A DNA stretch of 64,000 bases from Chlorops oryzae (lineage: Eukaryota; Arthropoda; Insecta; Diptera; Chloropidae): assembly GCA_020466095.1 (NCBI GenBank), contig CM035807.1:50062752-50126751 (forward strand), read 5' to 3'. Within the stretch, counting starts at the first letter, position 1. Every line of letters begins with the position of its first letter. Positions 53,925 to 64,000 of this stretch are shown one piece after another. Below the pieces are notes generated by a model. The model saw only the letters and a program-made list of their open reading frames with translations. It searched no databases and was not told the origin of the DNA. The position numbers were made by a program, and so were the translations under genes.

Positions 53925-54560
53925 AGACCTTGAAGTGAAAACTGAGAAAAAACTGCAAGCTCACTTTTAAGGCCAGAACAACAACAACAACCAAACTCAA
54001 AGGCGAAGCCAACAGCCGCAAGGTAATATGATCGTTGGCATAAAGAAGTAAACGACATCCAAAGCGACGAACAGCGAGAACAACAAAGAGTGAGAACGAC
54101 GACAGGCGAGAACGGCGGGCAGCGAGAATGACGGGCAAGAAAACAGCAAGGGTTGTAGTTTCGGCAAACTCGTAGATATTGAATTCAAGCATCAAAATGG
54201 GTCAACAACAACAAGAGGTTGCAAAATGTCAATTTCGAAATAGTATTGCAACACAACAACGGTATTCCAGATTGCGACATCCCAGCGAGAAAGTAAAGAC
54301 TAGACACTTTCTCCCTATATAAGCAAATGATCGATATCTGGAAGAGGACTTGCATTTTAGTTTTCAAAGTCTCAATTCGAATCGGCTGTACTTATCAAGC
54401 GGCAACAGCGACTAAACCGTGGGCTTTAAGTGTTAGTTAGTACTAGGAAGTATTTCGAGTGTAAGAAGGAGATTAGCTTAGGAATAATTCATGTAAAAAT
54501 AAACAAGAGAACTATAAATTAATAAAAGAGATTGAATGAATTTATTGTTTGTCCTTGTTT
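53925..54560 (+). promoter_or_regulatory. LTR-like promoter segment
   Basis: Contains CTATATAAG at about 54,314 with a CAATTCG-type start region 50 bases on, then AATAAAC and TTAATAAAAG polyadenylation-like words (54,500-54,530), directly upstream of gag-family sequence. This arrangement looks like a gypsy-type LTR, but no second copy lies in the window. The first part (53,970-54,100) is rich in CAACAA and CGAGAACG repeats. Confidence 0.45.
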
Positions 54561-54599
54561 TTGTTTCTACATGAAAAAAGGGATTCAGGTGTATCCTTC

Positions 54600-55306
54600 T
54601 TCAAAGAATACACACGGGACCCTTTAACAGGCCCCAAACAGTCCCATGTGCTTTTTGCAATACAGTAGGTCACACTTGGGATGTGTGCGTGCAGAGAAAG
54701 AATACGCCTTTCTGCAGTGTTTGTGCTGAATATGGACACGAACAGAGTAATAAGTGCAATCAACAAAATAGCAAAGATATATTATTGACCGGGTAGTCTT
54801 GTGCGTTTTGCGGAAAGGTGGGGCACTTGGAGAACAAGTGTTTTAGCAAAATAAGAAAATTATTTTGCAACATTTGTAGGGTGAATGGTCATGAGAGCAA
54901 TACATTTTGTAGACCAAGACAGGGATCACCAGAACAAATTAACCAAGGGAACCAGAATTCAGGACGACTAAACTCATCCCCAATACAAAACTTCAATCCC
55001 TTCCGAAACCAAGGTGCTGCCCAACCTTTTACTCCAGCTTTTACGCCACCGAATTTCAATAAACCCCAAAATTTTACTATGCAAATTTTAGTCAAAATTC
55101 GAGTCAATACAATTCACAAAATTCGAATAGAACACAGACACAATACGCTAATCAGAGACAAACACCATCTTTTATAAATAAGCCGCCTGGGAATATGCAA
55201 AGCTATAAGTGCCATAATTATGGTCACATAGCCAGATTTTGTAAAGAAATACCCCAGCAGGAAAGAAATAGTCAGGGAAACTCTATGCGACCCGGTCAAG
55301 GCCAAT
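54600..55306 (+). pseudogene. Second copy of the five-knuckle Gag, nucleocapsid part
   Basis: Five knuckles in the order seen at 3,815-4,381: CAFC, CSVC, CAFC, CNIC and a last one whose first Cys is Ser (SYKCHNYGH). The first four carry the same VGHTW, YGHEQ/YGHQ, GH and NGHESN cores. The tail ends in the same R/P/GQGQ sequence. One stop (54,796-54,798) and a frameshift (about 55,085) break it. The coiled-coil and capsid parts are missing. Confidence 0.82.
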
Positions 55307-55525
55307 AGGCCGGAATGCCCAAATCCAGTCGACATTTAAAAGGCCAAGTCTAGTTCCGGTCAAAGAAGAGGGTAAAGAAAAAGAGAAATTAGTTAATTTA
55401 AAAAATACAAAAAAAAGACAGTTAGTTTTGAGGAACTAGACATTAATAAGATTTTTATCGATGACATAGATAGTCAGAACATAGATAAAAAAGTAAAGAA
55501 TATAGAAAGTAAGAAAGAAAACGAA

Positions 55526-55931
55526 TTGAAAAATAGAAAGGAAAACGTTTTAATGAACAAGGATAAAAATCCAAGAGAAAGAGAGCACACAACAAATTTT
55601 ACAAAGGGATTAGTAACCATATGTCAGTCCGCGATAAGAAACGAAGTGAAGGAGGAGCCTAACGTAGAGACCCCCGTTTGGAACAAGAGCAGAAACAAAA
55701 AGAAAGACGGATTTCCATTCTGGAAATTATTTTGGTCCTTTGTGATGTTTTGGATTGTGTTGGCTAAAAAATCTGCAGCTTGTTTAGATGGCTTAATCAA
55801 GTATGTAGAAAATAAAAGATCAAACTTTCAACTTCGACGTCAAAGGCAGAGAGATGAATTGCCGAACTCAATATTCAATGATGCGTTTATAGTATTTCCC
55901 TGTGGACAAGCTGTAAACGATCAAGTAACGT
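55526..55931 (+). CDS. Membrane-segment protein downstream of the Gag copy, cut by the gap
   Basis: An open frame of about 135 codons runs into the assembly gap. Residues about 60-80 are strongly hydrophobic and aromatic (FPFWKLFWSFVMFWIVLA), preceded by a Lys/Arg-rich stretch and followed by a Cys-containing region. This resembles a signal peptide or membrane anchor such as begins an env protein. No clear family match. The true start may lie further upstream. Confidence 0.45.
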
Positions 55932-56031
55932 NNNNNNNNNNNNNNNNNNNNNNNNNNNNNNNNNNNNNNNNNNNNNNNNNNNNNNNNNNNNNNNNNNNNN
56001 NNNNNNNNNNNNNNNNNNNNNNNNNNNNNNN
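55932..56031. other. Assembly gap (100 N)
   Basis: Exactly 100 N, the usual placeholder for a gap of unknown size. Sequence on the two sides need not be contiguous in the genome. Confidence 0.99.
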
Positions 56032-56109
56032 TTAAGTTTCTCTTCCTCTTTTTACAGGTATCACTCAGATTTTAAAAATTCAAAAAATTTTACTTCACTT
56101 TTAAGCAAG

Positions 56110-56285
56110 AAATTTAAATTCCACTTCTTCTTTCTTTAAATCTCTTAAATTTAATTTAAGTAATTTTAACCAAGACTCAAATTGGATTTGCTTCTTTAAA
56201 TCTCTTAAAGTTTACTTTAATTCAAAAACAACTCAACTTAGATTTTCTTCTTTAAAATCTCTTAAAGTTTACTTTACTTTTAAAC
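56110..56285. repeat. Degenerate tandem repeat, about 55-65-bp unit
   Basis: CTTCTTTAAA(A)TCTCTTAAAgTTTACTTTA-like units recur near 56,127, 56,190 and 56,246, with small length differences. Non-coding. Confidence 0.65.
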
Positions 56286-56385
56286 AAAAATTCAAATTCA
56301 ATCTTATTTCTTTACTTCCAACTGTACTCAAATCGATACAAAATAATTCGCTTTACATGGTATCATCAAGAACAATTAAAATTGA

Positions 56386-56740
56386 AAAAAAATACATATA
56401 CTTGGAATATCCGCTTGCTCTCCTCTTCTCTCTCTCTCTCTCTGCAGTTTTCCAGCTTCACCAACGCTTTTGCTGCCTCTGCGCCAACTCTGCTTAGCAA
56501 CACTTCGATCGAGCAGAAATTTTCCTTACTTGACTGCTTCTTGCTCACTTAACTTTTATTTCGCCACTAGTATCGTGCTACGCTTCTGCACTCTGTACCA
56601 GTTCACCAACGAAATGTACGTGACTTCTTTTCTGCTTGTATCAACAACAACAACAACACGCTTCACTCCCGCGTTTTGTCTGTCCACCAACGATACTCAG
56701 AAACAGAACGCCACCAACACTTTGTCAATATGTCCGTTAC
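56386..56740. other. Unassigned segment with CT microsatellite
   Basis: A CTCTCTCT run at about 56,427-56,442, then sequence without a recognised gene. Open frames here are by-products of low stop density. Confidence 0.45.
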
Positions 56741-57058
56741 TTATGACAAAGCAAAAAATAGGTGCGCGCTTCACTCTTGCGCATAACTTTTCCACTCGTT
56801 GTTTCTGTGTATATCGTTCTCTGCTTTGCTACACACACACAACCATTCGTCGACAAGCCGCGTTATTTCACCGAATTCAATTTCAGTTTTTGTTTTTTAC
56901 TTATGACGAAGCAAAAACTGCGTGGTTCACTCTTGCGCATAGCTTTTTCACTCGTTCTTTCTGTGTATAGCGTTCTCTGCTTTGCTACACACACACACAA
57001 CCATTCGTCGCCAAGCCGCGTTATTTCACCGAATTCAATTTCAGTTTTTGTTTTTTAT
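56741..57058. repeat. Tandem duplication, 160-bp unit
   Basis: TTATGAC(A/G)AAGCAAAAA starts at 56,741 and 56,901. The two copies stay alike through ACACACAACCATTCGTCG and end in TCAGTTTTTGTTTTTTA. Two units, about 90% alike by eye. Confidence 0.88.
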
Positions 57059-57078
57059 GCCGGCTGAGTCCCCAAATT

Positions 57079-57272
57079 TGTAGATATAATACTTTATTTA
57101 GTTCGTAACGAGTTTTATTCTTAGTTTGTTTTTAGTTAACTTTCACAGTGGTGTCTTAATTTGTAGTTCTTAATAGTTTTCTTTTTATTTTAACTTAAAT
57201 ACGTTTTCACAGCACGTCTACGCTACTTCACTGCAGCTTGTCAACTGTCCGTTCTGGTGATGTTTTGTTACA
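57079..57272 (-). repeat. Candidate LTR (194 bp)
   Basis: The segment starts TGTAGATATAA and ends TTTTGTTACA, so its ends are TGTA/TACA. On the minus strand it is followed by ATTTGGGGACTCAGCCGG, typical of an LTR/leader junction. No second copy is visible in the window. Confidence 0.4.
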
Positions 57273-57581
57273 ATAAGTACTTGTACCTAAGTAGTCACAT
57301 GCAGAAAGGTTGCCACCCTACATATATATCACGAAGTGCTAGGTACAAGAGGAGAGGAAGTGAGAAATTAATATTTCAATGGTTTTCCGATTTTAATGAA
57401 ATAAAAAAAATATATATTTTTCAATTCAAGTTTTAGAGCAATTGGACGAAAAATTTTAGTTTCTCTTATTATCCTTCTCTCTGTGCAAAATATGTGTGAT
57501 ATTGCTATTATATTATATTATATATATAAGTAAGTGAGTAATTTAATTCTCGGCCCCACTCTTTAAAGTCCACTTAAAAAT

Positions 57582-57689
57582 AAAGTAGAGGTGACTTGAC
57601 AGTACTGAGTATGAGGCGTTGTTATACTCACCGAGCACTTTCAAAAACAGTCGTCAAATTTTTGTTTACAAAAATCGTGTCGCACTGTG
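57582..57689 (-). repeat. Transib-type end fragment, inverted copy of 38,816
   Basis: Reverse complement starts CACAGTGCGACACGATTTT and matches 38,816-38,925 for about 105 bp with few changes. It ends at CACTGTG (57,683-57,689) on the plus strand. The opposite end of the element is not found. Confidence 0.65.
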
Positions 57690-58474
57690 TTATTGTAGTA
57701 GACAACAAAATTTCAATCCCGCAATCACGCGGGATTGATCATCTAAATCCCGTGCGATCCGCGGATCTCACGGGATTAATAAAATTAATACAAAATTTTT
57801 TAGTTTTCTAAATTTTACGCTGTATAGATATACATATATAAAAAGATGTGACCTGTTGTAAATGTTTTGCAACTTGCAAAGGTTAATTTTCCAAAAAATC
57901 TAACAAGCCGAAAGGAAATATCTTCACTGAAGACTTTTTGTTTCATGCAAAAGAAAAAGCTTTTTTCAATTCGAAACTCTTGTTCGAAGATACAAAACAT
58001 TTTTGTTTTTAGCTCCTCTATTCCTAGGATATTTTTGGCGTTTTTTATATCACAGAAAAGTATCGAATCGATTTAATGGCACTTGTATGAGGCATTTTCC
58101 AATTGCAAAGGACTTCTTGAATTTTATTGAGAAACTGAAAAGCTGAGCTTGAATAATTTGGCGGAAAAATTTCTTCGTTTTGAAGAATAATCTTCACTTC
58201 TGGCTATAGTGCGGTGCTTTTCAATCCCGCAAATCCTGGGGATTCCGCGTAAATACTCCCGCATGAATTATATCGCAAAAATAGTGCGAGATTGGATTCC
58301 CTAGTTGGAATACAGTGTTTATTATGTTCAAATCTATTGAAAAAGTTCAAGAGGTTATGCAAATTTAAAAAATTGTTTTCAGATTTTGTTTAAGAAGAGT
58401 ATCAAAACAACTCTGACGTAATTGTTAGCCAAAAACTCCAACTTTACAAGAACACAAGAGTTAAAAATGATGTA
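57690..58474. other. Unassigned region upstream of the hAT remnant
   Basis: Contains several GGGATT/AATCCCG words (57,719-57,775 and 58,223-58,305) and short frames. It probably represents decayed hAT transposase, but I see no sure motif before the C-terminal domain. Confidence 0.4.
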
Positions 58475-58735
58475 GAATTAAATTGTGTGATTTTTTGGGA
58501 CCTTCAAAAAATTAACTTTCCACTGCCTTATAAGCTAAGTTGTATTATTTTTGAAACACCAGCTAGTAGTGTCTCTGCGAAGCGGGTATTTTCTGTTGCT
58601 AGGAATTTGCTTTCAGAAAAAAGGATTAGGATTAAACGAAATAGCAATAAACCAGCTCATATTTACACATATCAACATTGAAAATGACGAATTTCTTCCT
58701 ACATCATTGTTCTCATATAATTCTTTCACTATATT
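58475..58735 (+). pseudogene. hAT transposase C-terminal (dimerisation) domain remnant
   Basis: The frame at 58,487-58,681 reads NFPLPYKLSCIIFETPASSV followed by SAKRVFSVARNLLSEKR. This is the hATC motif (PASS...ER.FS.A..L.S..R). A one-base shift near 58,632 moves the continuation (INQLIFTHIN) to another frame. The DDE core is not preserved and terminal repeats are not found. Confidence 0.8.
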
Positions 58736-58756
58736 CTTTTATTTTATGTATCTGTA

Positions 58757-59144
58757 ATGGGTTTTGTAATTTTTATTTAATTTTTTGTTTTTTAGTTTTA
58801 GTTGATGTTTGAATGATTTTTATTTTATTTAAGCATTAATATGTTAATTTTTTCCTACGGAAGGCTTTAATTCTCTTATTAAATTAAACACATTAATAAC
58901 ATGAAATATAATATCACGTCTAAAAACAAAAAATATTTCACTTTTATTTTTGATAGCTGAAAGTCTGTAAGTATACAAATGTATGAATGTATGTCATGAA
59001 ATTGAGAATTCTTAATGGGCTCGAGCTTTACAATGCAATAATAAAATTTAACTTGATCGAGAAAAGCGAAAAGGAATCCTCAACTCTGAGAGTATTTATT
59101 CAATAGAAGATTACCTTTATTATTTCTAAAACTTTTTAAGTGCT
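58757..59144. other. Unassigned spacer
   Basis: AT-rich with no recognised feature. Confidence 0.4.
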
Positions 59145-59199
59145 CTAATGAAATATTTTGCTACAATTTGCATTAAATTTTTTCAAATTTATCACATCA

Positions 59200-59393
59200 C
59201 TTTTTGTCATTTTGGCCGCGCACGTTACACTGTACGTCGCGTCAAAAATTCCTTCATCTGTTGCTACGTAGGAGGCTGTCGCTGCTCCGAAGGAGAGTGA
59301 TCCCAGTTCAAGCTGCTTGAACGGGCAACCGTCGAGCGCAAAAGTGTACAAAATGGAATCCACCCTATCACCCACTCCTCGATTCCGCCAACG
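59200..59393 (-). pseudogene. Possible coding fragment, unidentified
   Basis: Part of a 131-codon minus frame. The stretch nearest the Transib-type element is GC-richer than its surroundings and encodes a non-repetitive sequence containing LDGCPFKQLELGSLSFGAAT. It could be a host exon or gene fragment. The element at 59,394 has inserted at its edge. I do not recognise the family, and no splice sites are clear. Confidence 0.3.
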
Positions 59394-59931
59394 CACAGTG
59401 GTCTGAAATTTTTTTGTAGCGCGACAAAAATATTTTTTGACTTTAAAGCTTTCTTTTGGTCTTAATAATTGGGAAAAATATATAAAAAATATTCTGAGTA
59501 ACGTACTCAAGTTATTGAGCAAATAATTGCAAAAAATCATAGACTAATAACCATCATTTAAAAACATTTATAACATATATAACTATATATGTCACTCAGG
59601 AGCCGTTTCTATTTTGGCTCTTTTCAACACGGTCTTGGGTACCCACCAAAATAAGCAGTTTTCACTTAGGTACTCACCAAAAGTATTTCTCTCTTGCTCT
59701 TTTTTTGCCTGCCGAGTAACATCTCTTTCTAACTGGCGCGAAATGTCCCGTCCAAAATCTATGAGAGTGACATATATAATAATATATGATTTATAATTTC
59801 CAAATTTACGCATTATATATGTGAGCAAAAATAAACTAAATTAGAATTTTATCCAATATTTAAGGGCATGGTATAGTTTAAAAAAAATTTTGGAACGGTT
59901 TTTCTTCTGAATGTACAACATTTCAAGAGTA

Positions 59932-60341
59932 CAGTCAAAACCATTTATAACAGACTTAAAGGGACCGGAAAATCTGTCTGTTGTGTACGATATCTGTTAT
60001 AGAAATATATCGCATATAGAAGACAGTCTGCTATATAAGATACATTTATGATATATATCAGACATTCTATTATTTACAGTAATGCCCGAGAAGCATTTTT
60101 GGTGGAAAAAATAAATAAAAACAGTAAGCAAAGGAATTAGTCAATTGTCTGTTACCAACGATATATCGAGCCGTGGGGACTTCCAAACGTGTATCTTATA
60201 AGCGATATGTCTACTACAAGCGATGTCCGTTATATACGAATTCCTATGTATTATTCCCAGTACACTTGGAGGGACCAGAGGTTTTGTCTGTTGTATACGA
60301 TAGTCTGTTATAGCCGGACCTGCTATAAACGATTTCCACTG
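59932..60341. mobile_element. pogo/Tigger-like MITE
   Basis: Ends CAGTCAAAACCATTTATAAC and, reverse-complemented, CAGTGGAAATCGTTTATAGC are inverted and flanked by TA (59,930-59,931 and 60,342-60,343). The interior repeats TCTGT(C/T)TGTTGTGTACGATA-like words, two of them near each end. A 410-bp unit without coding content, inside the Transib-type element. Confidence 0.75.
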
Positions 60342-60343
60342 TA

Positions 60344-61388
60344 TTGTGTAAAAATTTCAAGTAAATCGTACTAAAACTAACTAACTAACTAAAAAGATAC
60401 AGGGTTTCAAAGCGAGTGGCCCACTTGCATGTGTTCGAGAAAAAAAAACTTTAAATCGATTTTGTGCAAATGGACTTTTTTGAAGTCGGTGAACACGATG
60501 ATGCAAAATCTACTTGACCAATCGTTTAAAAATGCTTCGGCGTTATCTCGGGAAACAAATTTCCTTTTAAAAACATGTTTCCGTTTTTTTCACATGATCC
60601 GGTAACCTTCAATCATGTTCACCGCAAAACAACTTTTTTTCTAGGGGCCTCCGGAGAATCGCTGCCACGGATTTGTTTATCAATAATTTCACTTTTTTTT
60701 TTTTTTAATATACTTTAGAAGTCAAGCTATAGCATGTACAAAACATAAATACAACAACATTATTCACGTCTCCAATAAAATATCATGAAAACATACATTT
60801 TTTCGACTTTAAAACCATAGAATCCCCTTAAAAATACCACCTTTCGCGGCAACCGTAATTGAGCTTTGAAATTTACAGACGGTTACCGACGGTTATGAAT
60901 CGCAATATACCTCATTAACTATGTTTTAAGGGATAGGTTAATCAAAACTAGAGCTTAAAACCTCTTAAAACTTTTTTTAAAAGCTTATGTAAAGATAGCT
61001 TTCTTTATTTTTTTAAGTTAAAAAATAAGGAATCTTTAACAAGCTGCCACTTATACACTCAATGTTACAATAAACCGAATGCACACAAAAATGCTCTAAG
61101 AATGTACAAATATTAACTTCTAATAGCTACCACTATTTTTTTTAACGGAATATTAAAGAAAAATCAAAAACCAAATATTTGTTTAAACAGCCTCATATCA
61201 CTTCTTCAAGCACACCTAATAAAAGAACAACTTTACCGTTGCCGTAACAACAGGTTTTTACCTTTTTTGATAAATAATTTTCAAAAAAAGAGTCTATTTA
61301 ACAATAAGACTCTGCAATGATTATTAGAATCCGCGACAAAAAATTTTGTAATTTTTGTCGTGCTAGAATAATATATCAGACCAGTGTG
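60344..61388. other. Non-coding interior of the second Transib-type element
   Basis: No reading frame of note. Long A/T runs, a CTAACTAACTAACTAA run (60,377-60,391), and the right terminal repeat from about 61,335. Confidence 0.55.
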
Positions 61389-61393
61389 CAACG

Positions 61394-61752
61394 TTACCAT
61401 GTCAATGGGCTACCTCGATGCTGTTATTTGACCACTTTGGATTATATTCTATGATTCGAAAATGTTCTAAAAAAAACACTGAGTTGATCGGATAGGGAAC
61501 TGTCGAGCGAGTCATGGAAGTCATATGAATGGTTTATCCTTTCCAATAAAACCATAGGCTTCAAACAAAAAATAATCAGTATTTTTTTATATCCGATTCA
61601 AATTTTACATTTTAAATGGCCCACCAAACAAAAAAGTATTACCGCTTTCCCTAAAGTTTTGCAAAGCAAAAAAAAATTCTGATTATAAAATGACAAGTTC
61701 ATATCTTTCAGGTCCAATTATGAGTGGCCTGCTCGTATAATTAAAAACTTAC
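61394..61752 (-). other. Intron or 3' flank of the host gene
   Basis: Begins (minus strand) with the splice donor GTAAGT at 61,752-61,747, so it is intronic if the exon call is right. No acceptor or following exon is recognised before the Transib-type element. Confidence 0.45.
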
Positions 61753-64000
61753 CTTAATGTTTGCATAAAAAAGGTCTTTTAAACTCAGTGATGTATAATG
61801 CGAAACTATTTGGATCCATTTATTAACCAACGCATTTCTCGTCAAAAATATGTGCGCGTGTATTTGAGTGACCGATGTTGTAAAGATATGCGATAAAGAT
61901 TTTCGGGTGTGCTTCAATATAGTTGTTACTAGTCCCCAACAGCTTGCTTCCTCCAGACAATATGGTGTCAATATCATTAGAAACAGCCGGTAGAATTTAG
62001 ATATAAATTCTCGCACGCAAGTAAAGCCCATGACTTTAGCTACCTTTAAAGAAGAATTATACAAGAACAGAAATTATGGAGTCACTAATTCCAACTTACA
62101 TGCTTAACTGAACTCATAAGACGAATGCCTTTTTGTAAATACATCAAAATTGAAATCCGGCCAAACAGGGAACAAATTTCTTTTTTGTACGAGTTCCAAA
62201 TATACATAGGTTGAGTTTGATTATTTTGAAAGATTTCGAATGCAAGTAAAATTGCATCGTGTACTACAAATGAATTTGGGTGTACAACGAAGAAGAAAAT
62301 TAATTTTAAAAAACAAAACGAGCGATCTGCGCATAAAGAATTCATTTCAACAAAAACAGATATAAATTTGAGCGCATTGAGTTGTAATTCCTTCCTGGCC
62401 TCCTCTTCTAAAGATAATATAACACTTTTTAGCAACGCATTCATCAGTTGTTTAAAAAAGCTTTTATACGTTTCTGATTGGAAGGAAATCAAACGTAGAA
62501 AGCACGATTTCAAATTAAATGTATTTAATAATGTGGAAATGAATGTCATGAGTCCATTATCTTCAAATCTATATTTCGTAAACTCAATTTTTGAATCTCT
62601 CAAGAAATGTTGCAGGATTATTTCGCTTATTTCGCTTTGTGACATTGAAAACAGATTTTCAAATTGAATTTTGCATAATGTTTCCATTACTCCACATTTT
62701 CGTTTGTACATATTAACTCCAGCTTGAAGGACCTCAGAATGTTCCTTGAATTTCCTTGAAGGATAGCAAAAACAGTTTGCTAGAGTTGTATGAAAGTCTT
62801 CTGTATCTACGGGAATATCTTTCAATACTGCAGCAATAATTTCGTGACGAGTGTAAATTTTTCCAAGCATAAAAATGATTTGCTCGCAAATAACCAAACG
62901 TTCTCCTTCAGAAAATGGGATTTTCGACTTACTCAGTGCTAGTTTCAAAATATTAATACAAATTCTGGTATATTTAGTGCTCCCATTTGAGTTATCGAAT
63001 TTGCAAAGTGTACAAATAGCAATTAATAAGCTGCCGTCTTCAAAATGGTTTCGTACTTTTTGGTTTAATAAATACGTATAATTTGTAGAAATAAAATTTT
63101 TAAAGAATATCATGATGGATTGAATAATTTTTTCATCGATGAAATGCCGAAAGTGTTCAATTTCTAACAACGATGCACAAACTTTAATTTTCAAGAACGC
63201 CATTTCTTGATTTGCGTTATTTGCACGAATGAAAGTTTCAAGAAAATGTTTGAAATCAATCTTTTGCGATTCTTCGTGGAGATCGAAATATTTGTGCTCA
63301 TTTTCAATCTGCTGAGTTTGTTGCAGAAACAATATCGCCAACGTGCATTCTGATAAAAAAAAGTAATTCTTAAAACTGGTTTGCTCTCCTCTGATGGTTA
63401 TGAAAAATATATTTAAAAAGTAGTCAAGCTTAGAACAACGTAGATCATTGGTATTATTAGTTATACTTTCAGTTCCACATAGTAAAAGCAACACGATTGG
63501 AAAATCGCGGGAGTATTTTCGAAGTCTTAAGCTCATCTGCTTGCTTAAACTGTAGAGTTTCATATATTTGACTTGCAAGAGAAAAATCAAATTTCTGTAC
63601 GAAATTAAAGTTGCTTCGATGCATAAGTTTTCACACGTATCATTTCTCGCCATTTTTAAAATCGATAGGAACGTACAGTAAATTCGATATGAAACGAGTC
63701 CATTGTTAAAAGCATTTCCTGTGAAAAAAGATGATTTTACGTAGTTTAATATTTTTTCAACAATAAAGTTTGTGCTTTTTGATATACCATCAATAACATA
63801 TATTTGGTTTAATTGTCCAGTATTACAATGTTTCCAAACTATAAAAAGTAAGTGAAATGTATTTATTAAGTTGTGATCTTCAAATTCGTTTAAATCAAGT
63901 TTTTTTTCCAAATACATTTTCCAATAGCAGAGGCATTGAATTCGATTTTTTTGTCTTAGTGTCTTGAAAATTGTGAACATTATGGGAAAGCATTTGTGCC
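61753..64000 (-). CDS. Host gene, partial: large helical protein (possibly ATR/mei-41)
   Basis: Two exons on the minus strand. The first runs from the window edge to 62,100 (frame open from the edge, so the Met at 63,980 is probably internal). The second is 62,043-61,753, 97 codons. The intron of 56 bp has donor GTAAGT (62,099) and acceptor AAAG (62,044), phase 0. The second exon ends at another GTAAGT donor. About 730 residues in all, Leu/Ile/Phe-rich and helical, like HEAT/ARM-type repeats, with no transposon motif. The pattern IWNSYKKEICSLFGRISI and the following exon recall the N-terminal solenoid of the checkpoint kinase ATR (mei-41), but this is memory, not a match; another long solenoid protein is possible. 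Codon use and splicing look like a functional gene. Confidence 0.75.
62044..62099 (-). other. 56-bp intron
   Basis: Donor GTAAGT at 62,099-62,094 and acceptor TTCTTTAAAG ending at 62,044. The frame joins in phase 0. Introns of about 55-65 bp are typical of flies. Confidence 0.8.

Larger units (their letters stand above)
59394..61388. mobile_element. Transib-type non-autonomous element, TSD CAACG
   Basis: Left end CACAGTGGTCTGAAAT; right end (reverse complement) CACACTGGTCTGATAT; both continue with CACGACAAAAAT or GCGACAAAAAT. CAACG flanks both sides (59,389-59,393 and 61,389-61,393), a perfect 5-bp duplication. The heptamer and GGTC spacer match the Transib at 35,807. The 1,995-bp interior has no transposase frame and contains a pogo-like MITE. 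Confidence 0.85.

Noticed and set aside
56470..57067. Overlapping frames of 166 and 101 codons
   Set aside because: Products of a 160-bp tandem duplication with few stops; no protein signature.
57147..57158. CACAGTGGTG as another Transib end
   Set aside because: The heptamer is present, but it lies inside a candidate LTR, with no inverted partner and no 5-bp duplication.
38816..57689. One large Transib element spanning both CACAGTG termini
   Set aside because: The interval contains complete unrelated elements and the flanks (aatta, ttatt) do not match as a duplication.

Overview
This window is eukaryotic and almost entirely accessory. It is AT-rich, carries a short 56-bp intron with GTAAGT donors, and holds mdg1/mdg3-type, BEL/Pao, Jockey, Transib, piggyBac, Harbinger, Helentron-like and hAT sequences. 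Together these point to a fly (Diptera, probably Brachycera). Nearly everything is transposable-element DNA, much of it nested. The only convincing host gene is at the right edge (61,753 to the window end, minus strand), and it is partial.

Layout, left to right. (1) 1-6,959: a minus-strand LTR element with 657-bp LTRs, a tRNA-Ser primer site and a Gag with five CCHC knuckles, but no visible reverse transcriptase. The sequence left of its left LTR is again a primer site, so two elements appear to share an LTR in tandem. (2) 8,104-20,681: a three-level nest. A piggyBac-like element (TTAA target, CCCTAG ends) contains an mdg3/micropia-like element (8,367-20,263, TSD aata), which contains an mdg1/412-like element (10,710-17,520, TSD cagt). 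(3) 21,612-25,682: a decayed BEL/Pao element, minus strand. (4) 27,311-34,460: a decayed Jockey-type LINE, minus strand, split by two inverted-repeat elements (27,680-28,824 and 30,425-33,263). The second also holds two adjacent MITEs. (5) 35,807-38,667: a Transib element with CACAGTG ends and a broken RAG1-like transposase gene. (6) 38,928-41,085: a Helentron/DINE-like element with a 101-bp tandem array, split by a Harbinger-like element with a MADF exon. (7) 41,926-50,695: a young BEL/Pao element with an env-like region, sitting inside a MITE. (8) 51,120-58,740: fragments of BEL, a second copy of the five-knuckle Gag family, a 100-N assembly gap, an LTR-like segment, a Transib-type end and a hAT remnant. 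(9) 59,394-61,388: a second Transib-type element (TSD CAACG) carrying a pogo/Tigger-like MITE. (10) Two exons of a large helical host protein, possibly ATR/mei-41.

The order of events can be read from the nesting. The mdg1-like copy and the 42-50 kb BEL copy are youngest: I count two LTR differences in 547 bp for the first and see none in 460 bp for the second. The RAG1-like gene is the most biologically interesting item. The catalytic acidic residues and the zinc ligands I align with RAG1 are present, although the frame is broken. The most unusual structure is the 27.7-28.8 kb element, with a CTCGAG-centred motif repeated about every 132-146 bp in opposite orientation in its two halves. All family calls come from reading motifs by eye; no database was searched.
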